64,000 nucleotides of DNA from Notamacropus eugenii. Its lineage: Eukaryota; Chordata; Mammalia; Diprotodontia; Macropodidae. Positions within the stretch are counted from its first letter, which is position 1; each line of letters opens with the position of its first letter. This document shows positions 56,401 through 64,000 of the stretch, one piece after another. The stretch is from the NCBI RefSeq assembly GCF_028372415.1, contig NC_092872.1, positions 281,297,206 to 281,361,205 of the forward strand, in the 5' to 3' direction. The notes beneath the pieces are model-generated. The model was not told where the DNA came from. It did not search any database and saw only the letters and a list, made by a program, of their open reading frames with translations. Made by a program: the position numbers and the translations under genes.

Positions 56401-57022
56401 ATATTTACAGCAGCTCTCTTTGTGGTGGCCAAAAATTAGAAATCAAGGGGATGCCCATCAATTGGGGAATGGCTGAATACATTGTGGTATATGAACGTAA
56501 TGAAATACTATTGTGCTATAAGAAATGATGAGCAGGAAGGCTTCAGAGAGTCCTGGAAAGACTTATATGAACTGATGCTGAGTGAAAAGAGAAGAACCAG
56601 GAGAACTTTGTACACAGCAACAACCACAGTGCGTGAGAAATTTTTCTGGTAGACTTAGTACTTCATTGCAATGAAAGTACTTAAAAAATTCCCAATGGAC
56701 TCTTGAGGCAAAATGCCTTCCACATCCAGAGAAAGAGCTATGGAACTGGATCACAGAATGAAGCAGACCATTTTCTTTTGTATTATGTTTTGTTTTGTTT
56801 TGTTTTATGATCTCTCCCTTTCATTTTAATTCTTCTATGCAACATGACTAAGGTGAAAATGTATTTAATAGGAATGTATGTGTAGAACCTATATAAAATT
56901 GTATGCCATCTCAGGGAGGGAGTGGGGAGGGAGGGAGGAAAGAGGGGTAGGGAGGGAAAAAAATCTCAGATATATGAAAGTGATTGTAGAACACTGAAAA
57001 CAAATAAAATAATATGATAAAA
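56401..57022 (+). mobile_element. Young 5'-truncated sense L1 with exact 17-bp target duplication
   Basis: AAATTCTTGACCTTTTT is present at 56384-56400 and 57023-57039 without a mismatch. Between them lie the last ORF2 segment ('gcagctctctttgtggtggc'), a 3' UTR with a polypurine patch (about 56915-56960), AATAAAAT and an A-rich end. Confidence 0.92.
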
Positions 57023-57650
57023 AAATTCTTGACCTTTTTGTTCCAACAAATGAATTATTTTATTTTTTCTAGTTCTATAAAGTAATACTTTGTTAATTTG
57101 ATTGGTATGGGACTGAAAAAGCAAGTTAATTTAGGAAGTATTGTCATTTTTATTGCATTGGTATGACCTTTCAATGAACAATTTCTCCTGTTATTTACCT
57201 CTACCTTTATTTCTTAGAAGTGTTTTGTAGTTGGATTCATAGAGATACTGTGTGTATCTTGATGAGTAGACTAGCAAATATTTTATAATTCTATAATTAT
57301 TTTGAATGGAATTTCTCTTTTTATCTCTTTCTATTTAGTTTTTAGTAATACACAGAAATGTTGATGATTTATGTGTGTTTATTTTACATCCTGCAACTTT
57401 GCTGAAGTTATTGAGTTTTTTAGTGTTCTGTAAATAGATCATCATATACAAAAAAGGATAATTTTGTTTCCTCTTTTCTATGCTTTTATGCCTAATGTAT
57501 TTTTCTTGTCTTATTTGCTATTATAAAGGAGGAAGTCTGGAGAGATGCTATAATATAGCTAGCATTTCTAGCACTGTATCAAATAATCACAGTAATAAAG
57601 GAAATCTTTGCTCTATCCTTAATCGTACTGGAAAGACCATACTTACTAGT

Positions 57651-58399
57651 AAGGCCATGCTGTCTAGGTTCCTTCTGGCACCATCCTTTACATTGGTGTA
57701 ACTCTGTACAAGTGGGTAGTAGCTTCTTAGGAAGCTCTATGACATCTCAGGTGCATGTCCATGGAAGACAGCAAGTCACCCTTTGATTATTATCAGACCA
57801 ACCAATACTGATCAGTAATCTTCAGCAAGGTGGCAACAACTGCCCTTTCTCTTTTCTCCTTCTGACCTTTACTGGAAGTTCTCCCTCTTAATAGTACCCA
57901 TGACTCAGTTTACCATTCCTAGAGGGCAAATAGCTACATCTTCCCTTGTGTACTTGCATTGGCCTTCTCTTCAAGAATGGCCTCAAATTTTTTCTTAGCT
58001 CCAAATGTTGAATTCCTTTTCCTTTTCTTCCTTCTCTGTGTGACGTTCTTCCACCCAGGGCACAACAGGCTTCACTTTTTCTCCTTACGGTTCCTTTCCT
58101 GTGGTTTTCACAGAGAAACTTTTTTTTAAGGAGCACTTGATAACTGGGAATGTGGAGAGGTGTGCCCCGATTCCTTTAGGTTAATCTTATCTCTGGGTCC
58201 CAGCTGTCCCTGTTTTGATCTATCTTTCTACCCACAGAGCTCTGGTAGTGAGAGGAAGTAAACAAAAAAGGTGCCTGAGCTGCCAAGACAGATGTCATGG
58301 AGTCCATGCATGAAGTTTCAAGTACTTTACTTCATAGGAGAGACTTCTAGGCTTGTACCAAGCATCAAGTCTAATGATAACAAAAACTCCCCAGTCCAT
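57651..58399. other. Unassigned; basic minus-strand frame at 57888-58136
   Basis: The minus strand encodes Lys/Arg-rich peptide in two frames (for example NHRKGTVRRKSEACCALGGR and VKPVVPWVEERHTEKEEKEK). This could be a decayed ribosomal or nucleolar processed pseudogene, but I could not identify it. Confidence 0.3.
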
Positions 58400-58625
58400 A
58401 TTAGATTGTTCTTTCAAACAGAGTCTGGATGACTTTTTGTTGAGGATTTTGATCCATCCTCTTTATCTGCAATATGTGAAGCCGTAGACATATTTATCAA
58501 ATTTGTAGACAATTCCAAATGATGGTGGATATGCTAATACAATGGGTGACAGAAATGAGATGTGTAATCTTTCAAATGGTCAGAATATGAGGCCTTGCAA
58601 TGCATTTATAGAAACCTCCTTCCAA
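58400..58625 (+). mobile_element. CR1/L3-like LINE piece, sense
   Basis: 'caaacagagtctggatgact' resembles the 3' end. 58485-58525 translates to a relic of IKFADDTK (seen as IKFVDNSK). Confidence 0.45.
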
Positions 58626-58734
58626 GTTGGTATCAATTCATTAATTAATGCTTTTTGAGTGTAGTTTCTTTAACTGGCTATAAACATTTTCTTTAGATTC
58701 TAATATACTTTTTTAATAATTTTTTTTGCACAAA

Positions 58735-58880
58735 GATCCCTCTTCTCTCCCTCCCATCCCTCCCTCTCTCCCTCCTCCATTAAGAAAGCAAGAAAAACAA
58801 ATCACTTATCACAAACATGTACAATCAAGCAAGGATAACTCTACATTGGCCATAATCTAAAAAAAAAAAAAAAAAAGGTC
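58735..58880. repeat. CT-rich and A-tract low complexity
   Basis: A pyrimidine-rich block (58738-58782) and a run of about 18 A (58859-58876). Confidence 0.7.
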
Positions 58881-58899
58881 TCAGACTTCACCCTGAGTC

Positions 58900-59570
58900 T
58901 ATCAGCTTCATCAGAGTCTCAGTCTATCAGAAGGTAGATAGCCTGTTTGATCATGAGTCTTCTGGCCTCATGATCAATCACTGCATCAATCAGAGTTCCT
59001 AAGACTCATCTTTTTTTGTCTTTACACAATTGTTATTGTATACATAGTTCTCCTCTCTTCACTTTGTTTCAATTTGTACACGACTGTATTTTTAGTCAGT
59101 CCACATTCCTCCATCTTGTCTACAAAGTTCGCAGAGAGTTTTGTCATGTGCATTCATGAAATCCACATACATTATGTCTATAGCACTCCCCTTAATCTTT
59201 CAATCTTGTAACAAACATAAATGAGCTTAATTGAGCATGATTTGTTCCTAATGAACCAGTATTAGCTTCTGGTGCTCGTTGCTTCATTTCTTAAGTGCTC
59301 ACAAACATCTAGTCTAAAACTTTACCTAGGATCAACATCTAGTTTATGAGTATGTGGTTTCTAGAATTACTTTCACCTCACCTTTGACAGTATGGACAGT
59401 GTTCTGGGATCAGTTTTGTTCTCCATCACTGCTCAAAGTCTTACCAGTGGTTCAGCAATTACATTTGTTCATTATTTCCATACTCTAGTACATAATTCAT
59501 CTGGACCCAGAGCATTGACATCTTTGAGAACATCGTCACAGCCACCTTGGATTGGGGTTTCTTAATATTT
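58900..59570 (-). mobile_element. CR1/L3-like LINE reverse-transcriptase relic, antisense
   Basis: On the minus strand DVNALGPDEL recalls the KAxGPDGI reverse-transcriptase block (59494-59523). Further on VDFMNAHDKTL (about 59145-59180) recalls VDFSKAFDKV. Both are in the correct order and distance for a CR1-type reverse transcriptase, heavily decayed. Confidence 0.5.
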
Positions 59571-60325
59571 AAACTAAAGGGTCTATTCTGTTGTTTTCAG
59601 TTTAAAAAACATTTTTCTTAAGGGCAACCAGGAAACAAAGTAGACATTGAATGGTTCCATTCTCGATGTAATCTGTTAGCATCACGTTAATTGAGCCCAA
59701 GCAAAGGTTCAGTCCTTTCTTGCTTTTCTCTCTCATTCTAAACAGAACTTAAACATGCCTTTTGTTGTCTTGAGTTGCTTCCCTGAGTTTCAGTCAACTC
59801 AGATCTGGAGTCTCCTTTGATTGCCTTTTCAGAGGCTCGCATTGGGTTGGTCCTTGAGTCTCCCCACTCTTTTCTCTCATGTTTCTAGTTTCAGCAATCT
59901 GAGATTGTGTACCCACAAGGCAGCTAGGCACCCTCTTCCCATCGCCTTAAGGCCCCAAAAACTTAACCCCCCTTCCTATATCCTTTTGTTTTGTCCTTTC
60001 CCGTCCATGGCAGAGAAATCAAAAGCACAATCAGCATCGAACAGCTCCTCGTCCTCCTCTGCTCATGTCACTTTTCATTCGCACCAAGCTTTCAGAACCT
60101 TCCCTGCACCTCTCCTTTCTCCAGGGCAGCCAAGAAAACACCCTTCTCATCATCCTTCATGTACCTAGGCAGCCTTGATCATCCTCAGCTTTGGCACTCC
60201 TGCCATGTGCCTCTATTCAGCCTCCGTTACTGGGTCTTGCTTTCATCTCTTGTTTATTTCTCAAAATTTCAGTCATTGCATGAGTTACCCCCATTTTATA
60301 CCTTTTTGCAACTGCCTCTCTCTCA

Positions 60326-60328
<3 letters not shown>
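59571..60328. other. No recognised gene
   Basis: Pyrimidine-rich. Two overlapping plus frames (59821-60168, 59991-60569) may be L2-like coding relics, but no motif is clear. Confidence 0.35.

Positions 60329-60368
<40 letters not shown>
60329..60368 (+). repeat. (GT)n microsatellite
   Basis: About 20 units. Confidence 0.97.
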
Positions 60369-60370
<2 letters not shown>

Positions 60371-60639
60371 TCTCTTTTCCTTGAGAGCTTCCCATGTTTC
60401 CTGGACTGAATTCTCTCATAGATTTTTGGATCCTGAGATTCTATCCATTCTTCCTCAGAACCCTCTGAAATCTGTTTTCCCAAACCTGGGATGCATTAAC
60501 ATACTATACCCTGATCTCCTCTTCTCTACTGTAAACTCTAGGAGGACTAGTCACTTCTCAATGTTCTAATTATTTCCACCCCTACCCCCAATAGTTCCCT
60601 ATGCACGAATGTGTCTTGACAAGCCTTCTCCTCGCCTCT

Positions 60640-61440
60640 CTGCTCTTTCCTTTGGTAACTCCTCAGCTCTCATGGATCCAACTATTATACACCCTGCGCA
60701 GATAGCTCTAACCCACAGATCCAGCTTCAGTGTCTCTCCAGAACTCTGTTCCTAACTCGAGTTCCAGCTGCCTGACGGACATCTTCATTTGGATGTTCCA
60801 TACACAACTCAAAATCAACATGGCCAAAACAGAACTGATTTTCTTTCCTCTCAAATCTGCTCTTCCTCCTAATTTCCTTATAATATAGACAGCACTCCAA
60901 CTCTGCTGGTCACTCTGGTTTTCTTACTCATCCCCCTTTCCCACCCCCTTGACTGAATCACTTGTCAGTCTGGTAGGTCATATTTCCTCAGTCTCTTTCC
61001 ACACTTATCCTCTGTCTTCACACCCTGACCACCCCAGGTCAGTCTCTTAGCATCTCTTCCTTGCACTGTTGTAATCAGGTCTCAGTTTGGCTCCCAACCT
61101 CCAGAGCCTCCAGTTTCCCATCTGTCCACACAGCTGTCAAATTGAGATCCCTGAAGCACAGGTCTAAACATGTCACTGCTTGCTTAGGAAGACCGAGTGG
61201 CTCACCATTGCCTCTAGAATGAAGTGTAAGCTGATGTCTTTGGTATTTTAAGGCTTCATATAGCGACTCCATCCTGTCTTTCTTTCTTCCTCAACCAATT
61301 CCCGCCCCAGACTCTCTTTGCAGGAGTTTTATTCATTTCACCTTCCAGCACTCTGGTTCCTCAGGCTCTCAGCCTTGGTGGCCTCGATTCCTAACTCCCC
61401 CTCTCCGCCTCCCTCCCTCCCCCCACATACTCAACTGTCC
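60640..61440 (+). mobile_element. L2 LINE, RT end to 3' region
   Basis: 'ctcaaaatcaacatggccaa' is the LKINMAK(T) block. Then 'cactgttgtaatcaggtctc' and 'ctcaccattgcctctagaat' in order. Confidence 0.75.
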
Positions 61441-61945
61441 AAGTCTGCCTCTCTGTGCCTCTTTCTCTCTTCTGACACTGACATCAGCCAATACAGGCCC
61501 TCCTCACCATTTTGGGGGGCCTTCCTGCCTCAAGCCCCTCTCCAGGCTGGTCCATCCTGAGCTCACCTGTTACAGTGACCTTCCTAAAGTCCAGGTCTGA
61601 TCACACAGCCCCTCCTAGACAGGCACCTACAGCAGCTTCCTATCCCCTCTAGCATCCAACAGAAAATGTTTTGCTTGGCATTCAAAGCCCATTAACCCCT
61701 ACCCTGGCTTCTCATACTTTATACTCCATTAGTACCGAGTGTTCCAAGGATACCCAACCTCTTTACTATTCCTGCCACAGGACCCTCTGTTTCCCCACTC
61801 TGGCTGGCTCCTAGAATGTGCTCTCTCCTTGTCTCTACCTCCAGGCTTCCCTGCTTCCTTCAAGTCCCATCTTTTGTAGGAAGACTTTCCTAGTCCACCT
61901 CAGGTCCAGTGCTTGCCATGGAGATCATCTTTAATTTACTAGACA
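61441..61945 (+). mobile_element. Second L2 3' region
   Basis: Family positions already passed at 61060-61240 recur ('ccaatacaggccctcctcac', 'aaagtccaggtctgatcaca', 'gcttggcattcaaagcccat'). This is therefore a separate copy or a duplication. Confidence 0.7.
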
Positions 61946-61948
<3 letters not shown>

Positions 61949-61985
<37 letters not shown>

Positions 61986-61990
61986 CACAC
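61949..61990 (+). repeat. (CA)n microsatellite
   Basis: About 20 units with one CG interruption. Confidence 0.97.
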
Positions 61991-62024
61991 TTGTGGTAGA
62001 GCACCTTGGTTCTTTGAATGTTGT

Positions 62025-62180
62025 ATGTAGCTTGTCCAACTTCAGGGTAGGGGAGAGAGTTCTAGACTTAGACATCTGGGGTCGGGAAAAGCAGGGTTCA
62101 AATCCATCTTGGGCAGCAGGAATGAGTCATTTAAACAATCTGAACCTGTTTTCTCATCTGTAGAATGGGTATAACATAAA
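62025..62180 (+). repeat. MIR fragment
   Basis: 'agcagggttcaaatccatct' and 'gttttctcatctgtagaatg'. Confidence 0.65.
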
Positions 62181-62639
62181 CATAGTGCAAGCCTCACTGG
62201 GGGCAATTTTCACCCATAAAGCACCCATGTTCACCCAGCCAAGTCTTTCCTCCAAAGTCCTACCGGGTCCAGGTTACTCTGGCTTTGGTTTTGAATGTGC
62301 TTCAATTCCAGAAGCAGGAAAACTTCCCTTTGAGTTTGTTCTGTTGTTGAGGGAGCTGAAAGAAGCCTTCTACTTTCTACTGATTGAACCAGAGATGCTC
62401 CTGGGGGTCCTGCCCAGAAGCACCTACTGTTTTAGAAGAAGAGGCAGAGCTGCTGGGTACTAGGAGAAACAGGTGTTTCCAAGGAAGCCTTTCCTCTTGA
62501 GACAGATGGTTCTAAGGGCCAACCCTTGGTGAAATGAAGAAATAGAAATATTTGTCCTTTATCCTCTTCCCTCCTAGTGCCAAATCACCCAGTAGGCATC
62601 CAACGCTTGTGCCTGGGGGCCCCAAGCTTAAGAAGCAGC
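62181..62639. other. No recognised feature
   Basis: A 92-codon plus frame (62185-62463) has no recognisable domain. Confidence 0.4.
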
Positions 62640-62865
62640 ATTTATTAAATACCTGTGAGGAGGAGCAGTAGATAGAGTCAGGAAGATCTGAGTTTGTATC
62701 CTCAGATTTTTACTATCAATGTGACTCTGAGCACTTAATTACCCTCTGCCTCAGTTTCCTCAGCTCCCAGGGTTGATATAAGGATTGAATGAGAGAACAT
62801 ATGCAAAGCACTCTGTAAACCTTACAGTGTTACATAATTGCTACCTATATTTATTACTGTGTGTC
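62640..62865 (+). repeat. MIR/CORE-SINE
   Basis: 'gagtcaggaagatctgagtt', 'ctctgcctcagtttcctcag' and 'gcactctgtaaaccttacag'. Confidence 0.75.
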
Positions 62866-63060
62866 AGGCATTGTGCTGGGCACTGTAAGGAACACCCATG
62901 CTCTGGGAGGTAAGATGAGTATAGGTTAGAACATAGTGTAGGGAGGGGGGATGTTGCTAGGGAAAAGAGGTGGTAAAGGAGAGATCCAGCTGAGGAGGGG
63001 GGCGTGTCTCTAGACCCTAGGTAGGGAGGCGATAAAGAAGGTGATCTTGAATAGAGAAGG
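62866..63060 (-). mobile_element. L2-like 3' fragment, antisense, weak
   Basis: 'caggcattgtgctgggcact' resembles the antisense tail. The rest is purine-rich and uncertain. Confidence 0.4.
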
Positions 63061-63114
63061 AAGTGTCTTGGGGCAATCCCAGCTATGCCAAGCACCTTGA
63101 ATATAGGCGATGCC

Positions 63115-63480
63115 TCATAAGCTTTGGATGAACTGCGTTGACTTACATTGAAGGTTCATATTCAAAGACCTGAGGAAAGCTGCTCCTTCAAAGGCCTGGC
63201 TCTGCTCTTTATCCAGGAATTCCACTGAGCCTCTTTCTGCATCTCCTGTGCCCTTCTCAATGACGCAGCCTCCGAGTGGAAGCCAAGTCCAGGCGACATT
63301 TTTCAGTTCCACATTATTAAGATCTCAATTATAAATAGTGTGTGGAGCAACATTCCAGGTCAATTTTATCTTTTTGTGATGGGGAAAGCGCTTTGGGGTT
63401 TTAATAAGTGAAACTTTTTCATCTGTATTCTAGAAGAGTCAGTCTGGTCTCCTTGAATCTACAACATAATTTGGGCTGAC
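63115..63480. other. Candidate conserved non-coding element
   Basis: Repeat-free, with kept CG sites (63262-63295, 63389) and AT-rich words 'gatctcaattataaatagtg' and 'caacattccaggtcaatttt'. No domain in the 65-codon minus frame. Confidence 0.3.
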
Positions 63481-63524
63481 TCCCACCCCTTAAGGAAGTT
63501 AGAAAGAAGTTCTAGAAAAATGGT

Positions 63525-63705
63525 CAGAAGCCATAGCTGTGCAACCCTGGGCAACTCACCTCATCCTGTTTGTCTCAGTTTCCTCATCTGTAAAATGATC
63601 TGGAGAAGGGAATGGCATACTACTCCAGTATCTTTGCCAAGAAAACCCCAAATGGGGTCATGAAGAGTCAGATACAACTAAAGAATGACTGAACAATAAT
63701 GAGGG
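63525..63705 (+). repeat. MAR1-type SINE, core plus RTE-like tail
   Basis: 'tgtctcagtttcctcatctg', 'gccaagaaaaccccaaatgg' and 'catgaagagtcagatacaac'. The head is missing. Confidence 0.9.
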
Positions 63706-64000
63706 AAAAAAGAAAGATCAAAGAAAGGGGACAAGACTGCAGCTAGGACAACTGGGATGATGATAACAGATTACTGCAAACAGGCCACACTGACATTTCT
63801 TCTACCAGGGAGAATGACTTTGGGATAGTAAAGAAAGGGCAGGACAAAAATAGTTCATGGGAAGTTTATCCCAGAAAGACATGGCAGGATGATAAGGGAG
63901 CAGCTCATGTGACCTGGCCCAGATGTGCTAGATCCTTGGGGTGGAGGGAAATTGTCCGAGGGGATCATGGAACCACTGTCAGTAATCACTGAGAAATTGT

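Larger units (their letters stand above)
54080..57650 (-). mobile_element. L1 LINE, antisense, host of at least four nested insertions
   Basis: L1 antisense sequence is visible at 54080-54296, 54546-54601, about 54836-55140, 55758-56400 and 57023-57650. These blocks run in consecutive family order from 3' UTR/ORF2 end towards the reverse transcriptase. It is interrupted by a MIR, an L2 and two sense L1s (listed separately). Confidence 0.8.

Overview
The window is nuclear DNA of a marsupial mammal. Four observations support this. SINEs combine a tRNA-derived head and a CORE domain with an RTE/BovB-like tail (MAR1 type). Many L2 and MIR copies are still readable. L1 copies have marsupial-type 3' ends. 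One near-complete HAL1 ('half-L1') is present. I cannot name the species from sequence alone. No bacterial gene, operon, CRISPR array, rRNA or functional tRNA is visible, and I recognised no LTR element or endogenous retrovirus.

Host genes. Positions 1-1711 are the last intron of a plus-strand gene. Its terminal coding exon (1712-2151) ends with a TGA and encodes a 145-residue hydrophilic C-terminus with a PPPPY (WW-binding) motif. A 3' UTR of about 1.8 kb follows, ending near 3960 after an AATAAA. I do not recognise the gene. The rest of the window (about 3960-64000) looks intergenic or deep-intronic. Its only other gene-like sequence is a decayed processed copy of the stress-granule gene G3BP1 (24903 to about 26990).

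Mobile DNA dominates. 6450-6960: minus-strand RTE endonuclease relic. 9985-12185: minus-strand L1 split by a MAR1 SINE. 12400-13340: L2. 13440-18540: an old plus-strand L1 split by a nearly complete HAL1 with a 14-bp target duplication, followed tail-to-tail by a minus-strand L1. 23200-24800 and 28975-30130: long L2 pieces holding endonuclease and reverse-transcriptase sequence. 28391-28561: hAT-like MITE. 36110-37870: L1. 43142-43903: L1 with a 13-bp duplication. 48885-50240: scrambled L1. 54080-57650: an L1 that received at least four later insertions. 58400-59570: CR1/L3-like remnants. 60640-61940: L2. MIR/CORE-SINE pieces fill much of the remainder.

The elements relate to one another in trans. 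HAL1 has an ORF1 and an L1-like 3' end but no ORF2, so it must have depended on L1 machinery. MAR1 SINEs carry an RTE-like tail, and a partner-type RTE fragment lies in the same window. The most unusual local events are the HAL1, a 93-bp near-identical duplication spanning an L1/SINE junction (7842-7934 versus 11152-11244), and the nested L1 stack at 54-57.6 kb.
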